64,000 bases of DNA from Halioglobus japonicus (GTDB lineage Bacteria; Pseudomonadota; Gammaproteobacteria; Pseudomonadales; Halieaceae), in assembly GCA_902705825.1 (NCBI GenBank), contig CACSIL010000045.1, positions 80,113-144,112 of the forward strand, given 5' to 3'. Position numbers and translations under genes: made by a program. Under the pieces are notes generated by a model. The model made no database searches and was not told the DNA's origin. It saw only the letters and a list, made by a program, of their open reading frames with translations. Positions 1-9,895 of this stretch are shown in pieces. Within the stretch, counting starts at the first letter, position 1; every line of letters starts with the position of its first letter.

Positions 1-408
1 GCCACGTGTAAGCGACTGGGCCTGAAGCCATTGGCTCGAATCGTTGCGATGAGTGTTGTTGGTTCTGACCCGGTCATCATGCTGGAAGGTCCGATTCCGG
101 CGACGAAAAAAGTGCTGGAACGCGCTGGCATGACGCTCGACCAGATCGATTTGTTCGAAATTAATGAGGCGTTTGGTTCTGTGCCACTGTCCTGGGCGAA
201 GGCGCTGGGCGCTGATCTGGACAAGCTCAATGTCAACGGCGGCGCGCAGGCACTGGGACATCCGCTGGGTGCTACGGGCACGAAGCTGATGACAACGCTG
301 ATACACGAACTGCATCGCAGCAACAAGCGCTTTGGTCTGTTGGCGATCTGCGAAGGTGGTGGCACCGCCAATGGCACCATCGTTGAGCGTGTCGACGCAG
401 TTTTATAG
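1..408 (+). CDS. Thiolase (acetyl-CoA acyltransferase), C-terminal part
   Basis: The frame is open from base 1, so the gene begins outside the window and only about 135 C-terminal residues are seen. They carry the thiolase C-terminal signatures: an INEAF segment, an NVNGGA-x-ALGHPLGATG block with the active-site His, and a CEGGG motif near the end whose Cys acts as the catalytic base. The enzyme should cleave or form the beta-ketoacyl-CoA bond in fatty-acid degradation or acetoacetyl-CoA metabolism. Which thiolase subclass it is cannot be decided from the tail alone. The family call is firm. Confidence 0.93.
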   Translation, partial: ATCKRLGLKPLARIVAMSVVGSDPVIMLEGPIPATKKVLERAGMTLDQIDLFEINEAFGSVPLSWAKALGADLDKLNVNGGAQALGHPLGATGTKLMTTLIHELHRSNKRFGLLAICEGGGTANGTIVERVDAVL

Positions 409-460
409 CAAAACGGGCGCGTCGTTAATGACTATCTGACGCGTACAATGCCTTTCTTTC

Positions 461-503
461 AGCCGCTATCTGGCGGCTGACCTGCAGTCCGCCCGGATTG
501 CAG
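461..503. repeat. Two adjacent hairpins after the thiolase gene
   Basis: In the 194-base gap, AGCCGC (461-466) pairs with GCGGCT (473-478). Directly after it, 482-491 pairs with 494-503 with one G-U. Neither is followed by a T-run, so a standard intrinsic terminator is not shown. They may still end or protect the thiolase transcript. Confidence 0.4.
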
Positions 504-602
504 GAGGCATATCCACTCTTCTTGTTCAATCCTGCCAGATAGTCGTATTTTTGCGCATCGCATGAGTCTACAATCTGAGATTGATCACAATGGGAGGCTT
601 AT

Positions 603-1223
603 ATGGGATTTTATGACAAATACGTGCTGCCGCGGTTTATCAACTGCGCCTGCGGCACCAAACCGATTATGAAGCAGCGCGAGAAAGTCGTGCCACAGGC
701 GACGGGTACTGTGTTGGAGATCGGCATTGGTACGGGCCTGAACCTGCCATACTACGATGCCAGTAAGGTGGACCGCCTGATCGGGCTGGACCCGTCTGAG
801 AAGTCCTGGGAGCTGGCTGCAACACGCGCAGCCCACCTCGATTTTGAGGTTGAGTTTGTCGGCTTGCCGGGAGAGCAAATTCCCCTGGACGATGACAGTG
901 TGGACACCGTGCTGGTGACTTTTGCGCTGTGCACGATTCCCAATCCAATAGCGGCTTTGCAAGGCATGGCCAGAGTGCTGCGACCGGGCGGCAACCTGAT
1001 TTTTTGCGAGCATGGCAAAGCGCCGGACCACAGCGTGTGTAAATGGCAAGACAGGGTCAACCCCTACTGGCGACGCTTTGCCGGCGGCTGTAACCTTAAC
1101 CGGGATATACCTCAGTTGTTGTCTGAAGGTGGGTTCACGGTATCCGAATTACACAATGCCTATTTGCCGGGCACGCCGAGGATTGCCGGGTATAACTACT
1201 GGGGCAGTGCCGCCCACGCTTGA
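603..1223 (+). CDS. Class I SAM-dependent methyltransferase
   Basis: A 206-residue protein of the UbiE/METTL7-like methyltransferase group. Motif I (VLEIGIGTG, residues 37-45) binds SAM. An acidic LDP follows at the end of strand 2, and VLRPGG marks the post-motif region near residue 125. A purine-rich GGGAGG site lies a few bases before the ATG. Its substrate cannot be read from sequence; relatives methylate thiols or small lipophilic molecules. The stop codon overlaps the tamA start, so it is probably cotranscribed with tamA and tamB, although no functional link to them is known. Confidence 0.85.
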   Translation: MGFYDKYVLPRFINCACGTKPIMKQREKVVPQATGTVLEIGIGTGLNLPYYDASKVDRLIGLDPSEKSWELAATRAAHLDFEVEFVGLPGEQIPLDDDSVDTVLVTFALCTIPNPIAALQGMARVLRPGGNLIFCEHGKAPDHSVCKWQDRVNPYWRRFAGGCNLNRDIPQLLSEGGFTVSELHNAYLPGTPRIAGYNYWGSAAHA

Positions 1224-2995
1224 TGTCGAAAGCGACAGTTCTGGCAGTGATATCGCCAGCGATCAGCTGGTGTGTCGGTCTGCTGCTGCTTTTTCCCATG
1301 GCCTTGCAAGCGGCTACGCTGGAGTACTCCGTGGAGGGTATCAAAGGCGAGCGGCTGAGAAATGTTCAGGCCTATCTGGGAGCCGCGCCTGAGACAAATC
1401 AGGACAGACTCAACTTTGTGCTTTCTGCCCGCTCCAAAGTGCGTGACGCACTTCAGGCGTTGGGTTACTACAGCGCGGATATCACATTGGATGTTCAGCG
1501 AACTGATCCCGTTTGGTCGCTCGTGATTACCGTTGAACAGGGCGAGCCGGTACGCATTCGCGAGATCGATATCGAGATAACAGGTGCCGCTGCCAGCGAT
1601 GACGTGATGATGGGGCTGCTCGCAGACAGCGGCTTTGTGGTGGGTGATCGTCTGCACCACGGCAATTTTGAAACTTTCCGAAATAGGCTGCTGTCGACAG
1701 GGCAACAGAGAGGCTATCTCAAAGGCAAGTTTTCCCAGAGTCGGGTGGCGGTTGAGGTAAAGGCTGAAACTGCCGATATTCTTCTTCATTATGAAAGCGG
1801 ACCGCGCTTTCGGTTTGGCGAAATACGCTTCGATGAAGCGCTGATAGATCCTTCGTTACTGGATAGCCTGATTCCCTTTAAGCCGGGTGATTACTTCGAT
1901 CAATCCAGTCTGCGCAAACTGCAATCCAATTTGCAGAAGACCAACTATTTCTCCAGTGTCATCGTGCAGCCCATAAACGCGCGGGAATATGGCGAGGTCG
2001 TGCCGATCGAGGTACGTGTACAAGCCGCCAAACGACATAATTTTGAAGTGGGTTTGGGCTATAGCACAGATACGGAAGAGCGTATTTCCATGACTTGGCG
2101 CACGCCGAGAATTAATCGATATGGCCATAGTCAGGTCACCCGGGTCGAGTATTCACCGGTAAATCCCAGCGGTCGTTTCACCTATTCGATTCCCATTTCA
2201 AACCCTCTCACTGATGTTGTGCAGCTGTGGGGGCTCCTGGGAGAGAATGAGTACGGTGATCTCAAGAGCCGGCAGGTTGAGGCGGGTGCGCGCCGGGAGA
2301 TCAAGGAGGGTAAGTGGATTTACGGCTATTCACTGCGCGGCTTGAACGAATCCTGGGATGATGTAAGTCGCAGTCCTTCGCACGATTATCTGTTGCTGGG
2401 CGGCTCAGTATCGAGCCGTCGTTACACGGGTTCGCTGGTGGACCCTGAGGGAGGCTTTTCACAGCTCTACACACTCGAAGGTGGAGCGCAGCAATTGGCT
2501 TCGGACATTGACCTGGTGCGTTTCACAGCCGAACTCCGCTATATAGTCACGCCCTGGCCACGCCATCGTCTGGTTATGCGAACCGAGGTGGGAGCGGTAG
2601 AAATTTCTAACGGCGATCGCAGTGATCTCGCGCCGTCACTGAGCTTCTTCGCCGGTGGTAACGAGAGTATTCGCGGCTACGCGTATCAATCGATAGGCCA
2701 TAAAGAAACCGTTGTACGGCCAGATGGCAGCACAAAGACCCTGGTGGTGGGCGGAGACCGTTTGGCCATTGCCAGTTTCGAATACCAATACTATTTCACT
2801 GATAAATGGCGTGGTGCTTTGTATGTCGACGGTGGCGACGCCTTCGATGAAAGCCATTTTGATGCAAAAGTGGGCGCGGGTTTCGGTATTCACTACCTGA
2901 CGCCGGTGGGCGCTATTCGGTTTGAGCTGGCCAATAGCGTGAGTGAGAAAAATCCGGATTGGTATTTTCATTTGGCTATAGGTGCCGAGTTTTGA
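1223..2995 (+). CDS. tamA: Translocation and assembly module outer-membrane protein TamA
   Basis: About 590 residues, matching TamA of the Omp85/BamA superfamily. A hydrophobic signal peptide (residues about 10-30, cut after LQA) is followed by three POTRA-like domains to about residue 265 and then a C-terminal 16-strand beta-barrel. The GGNESIRGY motif of the L6 region near residue 475 is the superfamily hallmark, and the last residue is Phe, as expected for an outer-membrane protein. ATG 1223 overlaps the methyltransferase stop; a TTG one codon upstream is possible. It sits in the outer membrane and works with TamB, whose gene overlaps its end. Confidence 0.93.
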   Translation: MSKATVLAVISPAISWCVGLLLLFPMALQAATLEYSVEGIKGERLRNVQAYLGAAPETNQDRLNFVLSARSKVRDALQALGYYSADITLDVQRTDPVWSLVITVEQGEPVRIREIDIEITGAAASDDVMMGLLADSGFVVGDRLHHGNFETFRNRLLSTGQQRGYLKGKFSQSRVAVEVKAETADILLHYESGPRFRFGEIRFDEALIDPSLLDSLIPFKPGDYFDQSSLRKLQSNLQKTNYFSSVIVQPINAREYGEVVPIEVRVQAAKRHNFEVGLGYSTDTEERISMTWRTPRINRYGHSQVTRVEYSPVNPSGRFTYSIPISNPLTDVVQLWGLLGENEYGDLKSRQVEAGARREIKEGKWIYGYSLRGLNESWDDVSRSPSHDYLLLGGSVSSRRYTGSLVDPEGGFSQLYTLEGGAQQLASDIDLVRFTAELRYIVTPWPRHRLVMRTEVGAVEISNGDRSDLAPSLSFFAGGNESIRGYAYQSIGHKETVVRPDGSTKTLVVGGDRLAIASFEYQYYFTDKWRGALYVDGGDAFDESHFDAKVGAGFGIHYLTPVGAIRFELANSVSEKNPDWYFHLAIGAEF

Positions 2996-5900
2996 ACTGG
3001 TTTCGTCGATCACTTCTGGCGCTCCTGCTGCTTGTTCCGGTTGCGCTGTGTCTGGCAATAGTCCTGGTGCTCTATACACCAGCGGGTGCTCGCAGTGTCG
3101 TTTATGTGGCTGAACGCCTGCTGCCACTGCAGATAGATTATCGCAGCGGTAACTTGAGCGGCCTGTTTTATCTGAACCGTCTACGGTATGACGCAGAGGG
3201 CTTGCACCTCAATCTCCATGATATCGCCGCCGAGCTGGATGCGGATTGCCTGTGGCGGGCAGCGATTTGCTTCAAACAATTGCAGGTTGGTGAACTCGAT
3301 CTCTCGCTGTTGGCCGATGCCGCTAGTGAACAAGATTCACCGGCTGCAGACAGTCTGAGCGCCGATACATCGCTGGTCGTGTTCCCCGTTCCGGTGGAGG
3401 CGAAGACACTGAGTATTGGAGCTCTCCGGGTTGGCTGGGACGGTGGGCAATGGCGTCAGGGAGAGTTGCGAGGGAGCGTCCGTCTGCATCAGTCCAGCAT
3501 TGAAGTGCAAAGCGGGCGTATCGAAGAACCAGAACTGACCTTGTTTTCCAGCGACAGCGCTCCGCCACCAGAATCCGGCACCATAACGCTGCCGCGTATC
3601 GACCTGCCAATGACCCTGGCTGTAAACGCGCTACACCTGATAAACCCCGCGTGGAATTTTTACGGCGCCCAGTACCAACAGGATGAGCTTACCTTGCGCG
3701 GCGAATGGCAGCGCACGGCGCTGTCGTTGAATACACTGCAGGTTCAAAGTGCGGAGCTGGGCGGGCTTCTGCTCAGTGGCAAGCTGGAATTTGCTGACGA
3801 CTGGCCGTTGCAGGCGGAGGTCGCTATCGATCTGCAAGAGCGCTTTCAATATCCGGAGTTATTCAACGGTGCTCTCGCACTGTCGGCAGGCGGCGATCTG
3901 TCTGCGCTGGCTTTGCGCTTGAGTTCAGAAGGTGGTGTGAGTGTACAGGGGGAGGGCGAGGTCAACGTATTGTCACCCGCATTGCCGTTTTCCATGGCCG
4001 TCACCGCGACATCGAGCACGCCTTTGACGCTGGCAGAATTCGACGCCGTGCCCGATGTGTTGAGCGATGCAGCCCTGGCGTTTCCTCTATCGCTCACCGC
4101 TCGTGGCTCGATGGAGTCGCAGCACTTTGAACTGCTGGGGGCATCCAGTGGCCTGGGTTACGAATTGCTGCAAATAGCGGTGCAGGGGCGGCATGAAAAT
4201 GCGCAACTGCTGCTCTCGGATATCGCAGTCCAGTCCGCCGAAGGCGATAACGAATTACACGCAAGCGGTGAGCTAAGGTTGTCACCGGAGATCAGCTGGT
4301 CTCTGGCGTTGCAGACCAGCGGCCTGGATCTCCCTGCGATCAGTGACGTCGTCAAGGGGCGTGTCGATGGCAGTGTGCAGTTGGCTGGGAGTGTGCAGGG
4401 TGAACGCTGGCAGCTTGAAGCCAGCGATGTCGCGGTGCAGGGGCAGATCAATGACATGCCCGCGAGTATTCTCGGCTTTACCGGTCTGGACAGCGATTTC
4501 CGCCTGTTCCGCAGCGATCTACAGGCACAGCTCAATGGCGCGCAGCTGTCGGTGCAGTCTCCCGGGCAGGCGGTGGGCCCCGCTCATGTCCGCCTGAAGG
4601 TGGAGGATATCGGTCGTTGGTTTGAAGACAGTAGCGGGTTGCTCGAAGTAGATGCCGATGTCACATCCTATCGGGAACAGGTGCAGCTCAGGGGGCAGTT
4701 GCAGCAGCTTCACTGGTCTGCAGTGAATATAGGGCAGGCGTCCTTTACCGGCCGCTTTGATGCATCCGCAGGCCAGTCCTTTTCTCTGGATGCTGTTTTG
4801 AGTGATGTGAAGGCCGGTGCGCTGACATTCTCAGAAATGCAGTTGTCTGCGAACGGGGATGCGCAGGCGCAGTCGATTGCGCTGACCAGTCGCGGCGACG
4901 TGGAGGGCGAACTCAACGTGTCAGGTACTGGAACGGCAAACGCCTGGAAGGGGGCGCTTGCCCCGACTCGCCTGCGAACACCCGTGGGTGAATGGGTGTT
5001 AGCCGAGTCGGTAGCGATGAGTGGCTCACGCGCCGAGGATGCGTTTACCGTCGCCGGGCACTGTTGGCGGCATGAATTCGCCCAGGTGTGTCCCGGCAAT
5101 CTGGTACTGGGTGCGCGCGGTAATGGCAGCATTCAACTGGACGGTGATCTGGAGATTCTCGCAGGCGTGCTGCCGCCAGATATTGATCTGACCGGTGATG
5201 TAACACTGCAACTCGATGCCCGCTGGACACCGGAGTCACCCGTGACGGTCAGCGGCCGAGCGGAAAGTGGAGCGGTGGTGTTGACGCAGTATTTCGAGGG
5301 CGGCGAGAGCGCTGACTTCGGATGGGACATGGCTGATGTCAGTGTGCGCTCTAGCGGCCAGGGTTTACAACTCGATGTGGGCGTACAGCGCGACAGGCAG
5401 CGCATACTGGCGCTGGATCTGCTGCTGCCACCCGATAGGGCGCAGGCTATCAGCGGCTCGGTAACCGTTGATCAGATGCGCCTGGCAGGGCTTACTCCGT
5501 TTGTTCCTGCGCTGTCAGAACTTGCGGGTGAACTCAGTGGCAAGGTTTCCCTGGCCGGCACAATCGATAAGCCTCAGGGCTTCGGGGCTTTGACATTGCA
5601 GGGCGGTCACCTGGCGCTGGAGGGAAACCCCACCGTGTTGGAGGATCTGCGTTTGACTCTTGATGTACAGGGCAGCGCGGCAAATATCGTCGGCACGGGC
5701 GTTCTCGGTGGCGGCTCTCTGGAGATTTCCGGTAGTGTGGAATCGACGCCGGATCTCGTTCTTGAGCTCGATATCCGCGGAGAAAACCAATCGATATTGT
5801 ATCCACCAACGACTGAGCTATTGGTGTCCGAAGCGCTGCAGTTAACATTGAAACGCGATCTGTTGATACTCACCGGAAAACTTACAGTGCTCGAGGGCTT

Positions 5901-6711
5901 GCTGGAAATAGAGGAATTGCCCGAGGGTAGCGTGGCGTTATCGAGCTCGGTAGTGGAAGTCAATTCCGCTGGTGAGGTCATTCGAGAGCAACTCCCGTTC
6001 AAGGTGCGAATGAATGTGCAGATCCATATTGAGAACCGGCTGCGCGTGACCGGCAGTATGGTGGAGACGAGGCTGGGTGGAGACCTGCGCCTGCAGCAAA
6101 GGCCCGGGCAGCCATTACAACTGTTTGGCAGTCTCAACACTGACGGCGGTGAGTTTCGTGCCTACCAGGCGCGGCTGCAGATAAAGCGCGGTTCTATAAG
6201 CTTTACCGGCCCCCCTGACAATCCTGCGGTGAATGTGCGGGCAGAACGGCGCATCAACAACAGTGATGTCACGGTGGGTGTGCATGTACAGGGGCCGCTG
6301 CAAGATAATCTGCAGCTCGATATCTACTCTGATCCCAGTATGGGGCAGGCCGAGACGATGTCGTATCTTATTCGCGGCAGGGGGATAGACGCGGGTGCCG
6401 GTGTCGATGGCACCACTGCCGCGCTCTCACTGGCCAGCGGTGTGGTAAACCGCTCCGAACTTGTGAACGAACTCAACCGTATTCCGGGCCTGAGCCATGT
6501 GGAGTTCGGCGCCGAGGGATCTGAGACGGACGCCACCGCCACGGTCAGCGGTTATTTTGGTGAACGCCTGTATTTATCCTACGGTGTTGGTGTTTATGAG
6601 CCGGTGAATGTGCTCACCACGCGGTTTTATTTTCGCACCCGGCTGTGGCTGGAAGTGGTCAGCAGTATCGAGAATTCCGTCGACCTCTACTATTCGTTCG
6701 ATATCGACTAA
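2992..6711 (+). CDS. tamB: Translocation and assembly module inner-membrane protein TamB
   Basis: About 1239 residues, the partner of TamA. A single N-terminal membrane anchor (residues about 6-27) is followed by a very long periplasmic beta-taco region and the conserved C-terminal TamB domain (last 300 or so residues) ending in a beta-strand that can dock to TamA. TamB proteins span the periplasm and function in outer-membrane protein insertion and phospholipid transport. I chose TTG 2992, which overlaps the tamA stop as TTGA and puts the hydrophobic anchor at the extreme N terminus; the longer frame from 2959 would place it inside tamA. Translational coupling is likely. Confidence 0.92.
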   Translation: MNWFRRSLLALLLLVPVALCLAIVLVLYTPAGARSVVYVAERLLPLQIDYRSGNLSGLFYLNRLRYDAEGLHLNLHDIAAELDADCLWRAAICFKQLQVGELDLSLLADAASEQDSPAADSLSADTSLVVFPVPVEAKTLSIGALRVGWDGGQWRQGELRGSVRLHQSSIEVQSGRIEEPELTLFSSDSAPPPESGTITLPRIDLPMTLAVNALHLINPAWNFYGAQYQQDELTLRGEWQRTALSLNTLQVQSAELGGLLLSGKLEFADDWPLQAEVAIDLQERFQYPELFNGALALSAGGDLSALALRLSSEGGVSVQGEGEVNVLSPALPFSMAVTATSSTPLTLAEFDAVPDVLSDAALAFPLSLTARGSMESQHFELLGASSGLGYELLQIAVQGRHENAQLLLSDIAVQSAEGDNELHASGELRLSPEISWSLALQTSGLDLPAISDVVKGRVDGSVQLAGSVQGERWQLEASDVAVQGQINDMPASILGFTGLDSDFRLFRSDLQAQLNGAQLSVQSPGQAVGPAHVRLKVEDIGRWFEDSSGLLEVDADVTSYREQVQLRGQLQQLHWSAVNIGQASFTGRFDASAGQSFSLDAVLSDVKAGALTFSEMQLSANGDAQAQSIALTSRGDVEGELNVSGTGTANAWKGALAPTRLRTPVGEWVLAESVAMSGSRAEDAFTVAGHCWRHEFAQVCPGNLVLGARGNGSIQLDGDLEILAGVLPPDIDLTGDVTLQLDARWTPESPVTVSGRAESGAVVLTQYFEGGESADFGWDMADVSVRSSGQGLQLDVGVQRDRQRILALDLLLPPDRAQAISGSVTVDQMRLAGLTPFVPALSELAGELSGKVSLAGTIDKPQGFGALTLQGGHLALEGNPTVLEDLRLTLDVQGSAANIVGTGVLGGGSLEISGSVESTPDLVLELDIRGENQSILYPPTTELLVSEALQLTLKRDLLILTGKLTVLEGLLEIEELPEGSVALSSSVVEVNSAGEVIREQLPFKVRMNVQIHIENRLRVTGSMVETRLGGDLRLQQRPGQPLQLFGSLNTDGGEFRAYQARLQIKRGSISFTGPPDNPAVNVRAERRINNSDVTVGVHVQGPLQDNLQLDIYSDPSMGQAETMSYLIRGRGIDAGAGVDGTTAALSLASGVVNRSELVNELNRIPGLSHVEFGAEGSETDATATVSGYFGERLYLSYGVGVYEPVNVLTTRFYFRTRLWLEVVSSIENSVDLYYSFDID

Positions 6712-6819
6712 GCACTGCAGGATACAGTCTGACTATCGGGCCGATAGTGCAGCTCAAGTGGCACAGCGCCGCACATTTCTGTACATTTGGCGCAAATTTT
6801 TCAGAGGTAGTTTTAGTTG

Positions 6820-7389
6820 ATGAGCACGCACACGATTATTGACGGGGTTGACTATGGTCCGCTGGCCGCACTGGTAGGGACCTGGACGGGTGACAAGGGC
6901 GTCGACAAGGTGCCCGAACCCGATGGTGAGGATCGCAACCCTTACTACGAGACCATTGTGTTCGAGGCGGCGGGAGACGTAACCAATGCTGAGAAGCAGA
7001 CGCTTTCAGTGGTACGCTATCACCAGCAGGTCAGCCGCAAGTCCAATGACGAAGTATTTCACGATCAGGTTGGCTATTGGCTTTGGGACCCGGCAGACAA
7101 TGGTATTGTTGAAACCTTCACCATTCCGCGCGGCGTGGCAGTGGTGGCAGTAGGAACGCTTGCGCCGGGTAACACGGCGGAGGACGAGCTGGTTTTCAAA
7201 GTGGCGGCCGATGCCGATGGTATTGTGCAGGCACCGTTCATGTTCAAACAGGCGCGCACAACGGCGTTTACTCACACGATTACACTCAAGGGAGACCAGA
7301 TGCGCTACACCGAAAACACCGTGCTGGACATCTACGACAAGAAGTCCTTTGATCACCGCGATGTGAACACCCTGAGTCGCGTCAGCTAG
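6820..7389 (+). CDS. Nitrobindin-like heme-binding beta-barrel protein
   Basis: About 189 residues resembling the DUF1794/THAP4-like heme-binding beta-barrel family. The early GTWTG segment (about residues 18-22) opens the barrel, and alternating short beta-strands continue to the end. Members bind heme and react with nitric oxide or peroxynitrite, so a cytoplasmic redox-stress role is plausible but inferred. ATG 6820 is preceded by AGAGGT at a suitable distance; TTG 6817 is an alternative. The stop overlaps the GTG of the next gene. Confidence 0.72.
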   Translation: MSTHTIIDGVDYGPLAALVGTWTGDKGVDKVPEPDGEDRNPYYETIVFEAAGDVTNAEKQTLSVVRYHQQVSRKSNDEVFHDQVGYWLWDPADNGIVETFTIPRGVAVVAVGTLAPGNTAEDELVFKVAADADGIVQAPFMFKQARTTAFTHTITLKGDQMRYTENTVLDIYDKKSFDHRDVNTLSRVS

Positions 7390-8390
7390 TGGATCCTCTC
7401 ACGCAAGGCGTATTGGGTGCCGCGCTGCCTCAGGCATCAAGTGCGCCACGCTACGCGGCCACAGCGGGCTTACTCGGGTTCCTCGCCGGTATGGCGGCCG
7501 ACCTGGATGTGCTGATTCGCTCCGGTTCCGATCCGCTGCTGTTTCTGGAATACCACCGGCAGTTTACTCACTCGCTGATCTTCATTCCGATCGGGGGGCT
7601 TATTTGTGCACTTGTGCTGCATACGCTTCTGGGGCGCAGGCGCGGCCTGTCGTTTCGCCAGAGCTGGCTGTTTTGCACGCTGGGTTATGCCACGCACGCA
7701 TTGCTGGATGCCTGCACCACGTATGGCACGATGCTGTTCTGGCCGTTCAGCGATCAGCGTGTCGCGTGGAATACCATATCGATAATAGATCCTTTGTTTA
7801 CTCTGCCTTTGCTGCTGGCCGTCGTGCTGGCTGCGCGGCGGCGCAAACCAGTGTACGCACGCATCGGTCTGGTGTGGGCTCTGAGTTATATGGCGTTAGG
7901 CCTGTGGCAGCGTAACGAGGCGCAGGAGATGGGGCAGGCCTTGGCGGCACAGCGTGGACACGCTCCGCTGCGCCTGGAAGCTAAACCGAGTTTTGCCAAT
8001 ATCCTCGTATGGAAAATAGTCTACGAAACCGAAGATCATTTTTATGTCGATGCGGTGAGATCGGGGCTGGCCCCACGGGTATTCGAGGGCTCTTCCGTGC
8101 AAAAGCTGGATATTGACAGGGACATGCCCTGGTTGGACCGCAGTTCACAACAGGCACAGGATATCGAGCGCTTTCGCTGGTTCAGCAATGGCTATATCGC
8201 ACTTGACCCGCTGCACGCCAACAGAGTTATCGATGTTCGCTATTCCATGATTCCCAATGAGGTGTCACCGCTTTGGAGCATCGAACTGGATCCGTTGCGC
8301 GGGCGTGATATACATGCTGATTATCTGGTGCATCGCGATACCGGGAATGCGAGGCCGGCGCGGATGTGGTCGATGTTGAGCGGAAACTGA
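7389..8390 (+). CDS. YdjM-like inner-membrane metal-dependent hydrolase family protein
   Basis: 333 residues starting at GTG 7389 within the upstream TAG. Several hydrophobic segments occur in the first 190 residues. Conserved polar residues typical of the LexA-regulated YdjM/YbcI family are present: an Asp pair near residues 38-40, and His56 and His61 in the HRQFTHS motif. A second His-containing stretch (ATHALLDACT) lies near residue 100. Members are predicted integral inner-membrane hydrolases, but the reaction is unknown. The C-terminal 140 residues are soluble and less conserved. Overlap with the nitrobindin-like gene suggests joint expression. Confidence 0.8.
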   Translation: MDPLTQGVLGAALPQASSAPRYAATAGLLGFLAGMAADLDVLIRSGSDPLLFLEYHRQFTHSLIFIPIGGLICALVLHTLLGRRRGLSFRQSWLFCTLGYATHALLDACTTYGTMLFWPFSDQRVAWNTISIIDPLFTLPLLLAVVLAARRRKPVYARIGLVWALSYMALGLWQRNEAQEMGQALAAQRGHAPLRLEAKPSFANILVWKIVYETEDHFYVDAVRSGLAPRVFEGSSVQKLDIDRDMPWLDRSSQQAQDIERFRWFSNGYIALDPLHANRVIDVRYSMIPNEVSPLWSIELDPLRGRDIHADYLVHRDTGNARPARMWSMLSGN

Positions 8391-8448
8391 GGAGATTGGC
8401 ACTCAGTTTTCGCCTCAGTGCGATATTGCTGGATTAGGCTTTTATCGG

Positions 8449-8479
8449 CCCTGAGGCCCGTTATACAAAGGCCTCAGGG
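8449..8479. terminator. Hairpin between convergent genes, probable bidirectional terminator
   Basis: A perfect 10-bp stem, CCCTGAGGCC (8449-8458) with GGCCTCAGGG (8470-8479), and an 11-base loop. It lies between the stops of two convergent genes. The T-tract is weak on both strands, so termination is inferred mainly from position and stem strength. Confidence 0.5.
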
Positions 8480-8493
8480 TTCGTTACTAACGT

Positions 8494-9672
8494 TTATTTA
8501 CTGAACACCGCGTGGGCAGCTGCCAGCGCCTTGCCCGATGTGATCGCCGCACCCTGGCGCTGCAAAATGGCTTCCAGCGCATTCAGGCAATACACCACAT
8601 TGCGTTCGTTGCTGCCAAAACCCATCAGTCCGATACGCCAGGTTTTGCCTGCCAGGGCACCGAGACCCGCGCCGATTTCCAGGTCGAATTCATTGAGCAG
8701 AGCAGAGCGCAGCGCTGCGTCGTCGACACCCTCGGGGATCACCACAGAGTTCAATTGCGGCAGACGGTAGTCTGGATCGACCGCCATGCTGAGGCCCATT
8801 GCCTCCAGCCCGGCAACCAGTGCCAGATGGTTGTGGCGATGCCTGGCATGCGCTGCGTCGAGACCTTCATCCTGCAGCATAACCAGTGATTCATGCAGAG
8901 CGTAGAGGTTGTTGACTGGCGCGGTGTGGTGATAGGCGCGTTTGCTGCTGCCACCCCAGTAGCCCATCACCAGCTGCATATCCAGGAACCAGCTCTGGAC
9001 TTTGTGTGTGCGTTCATTGATGCGTTTTACAGCGCGCTCGCCAAAGGTGACGGGAGAAATACCCGGCACACAGGACAGACATTTTTGTGTGCCACTGTAC
9101 ATGGCGTCTGCGCCCCATTCGTCGACACACACTTTAATGCCACCCACGGAGGTGACTGCATCGACGATTGAAAGCGCACCGCGGCGCGTGGCCAGTGCGC
9201 ACAGGGCTTTGGCATCGCTTTCAACGCCGGTTGAGGTTTCAGCATGCACAAAGGCCAGGATTGCGGCGTCGGGGTGGTCATCGAAGGCGGCCTCGACTTT
9301 GTCGACGCTGACCGGTTCGCCCCAGGTATCTTCAACCATCACCGCGATGCCACCGCAGCGCTCGACATTTTCTTTCATGCGTCCGCCAAAAACACCGTTC
9401 TGGCATACGATCACCTTGTCGCCAGGTGAGACCAGATTGACGAAACAGGCCTCCATTCCCGCTGAGCCGGGGGCAGAGACCGGCAGTGTCAGCGCGTTGT
9501 CAGTTTGAAACGCGAACTGCAGGAGTTCCTTGATCTCATCCATCAGTTCCAGGAACAGGGGATCGAGGTGGCCAATCGTGGGGCGAGCCAAAGCTCCCAA
9601 TACTCGTGAAGAAACATCTGAGGGGCCGGGGCCCATCAAGGTACGCTGTGGCGGGTAGAAACTGCTGATCAT
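8494..9672 (-). CDS. Alanine-glyoxylate / serine-pyruvate aminotransferase family protein
   Basis: A PLP-dependent class V aminotransferase of about 392 residues, the usual length for this family. The N-terminal LMGPGPS motif, an SAPGSAGMEA substrate/cofactor loop and an SGTQKCL motif with the PLP-binding Lys (about residue 197) are visible. It transfers amino groups from alanine or serine to glyoxylate or a related acceptor. The frame is open to 9744, but ATG 9672 has GGAG about 10 bases upstream and gives the family-typical N terminus, so it is preferred. It is divergent from the acyl-CoA ligase gene. Confidence 0.88.
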   Translation of the reverse strand: MISSFYPPQRTLMGPGPSDVSSRVLGALARPTIGHLDPLFLELMDEIKELLQFAFQTDNALTLPVSAPGSAGMEACFVNLVSPGDKVIVCQNGVFGGRMKENVERCGGIAVMVEDTWGEPVSVDKVEAAFDDHPDAAILAFVHAETSTGVESDAKALCALATRRGALSIVDAVTSVGGIKVCVDEWGADAMYSGTQKCLSCVPGISPVTFGERAVKRINERTHKVQSWFLDMQLVMGYWGGSSKRAYHHTAPVNNLYALHESLVMLQDEGLDAAHARHRHNHLALVAGLEAMGLSMAVDPDYRLPQLNSVVIPEGVDDAALRSALLNEFDLEIGAGLGALAGKTWRIGLMGFGSNERNVVYCLNALEAILQRQGAAITSGKALAAAHAVFSK

Positions 9673-9895
9673 GGCGGCGGTTGCTCCGTGCTGCAAAAAA
9701 TGTGGGGCAACGGTAGCAGATTTTGCCACTTGGCTTAAGCTCACAGGTGAAATTCTCTGTATTGACGCCTGTGATATAGATCAGGGTGAAGGCGGCTAGT
9801 CCATCATGGCGTTCTGGCGTAGTATCGTATCCTGATAACGCATCGACAAAGAGCGCGCTGTATAGCGCGCCCGGCATCCCGCATAGGAGAAAACT

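Noticed and set aside
585-1049. 154-residue minus-strand frame
   Set aside because: It is a shadow of the methyltransferase gene, which has clear SAM motifs.
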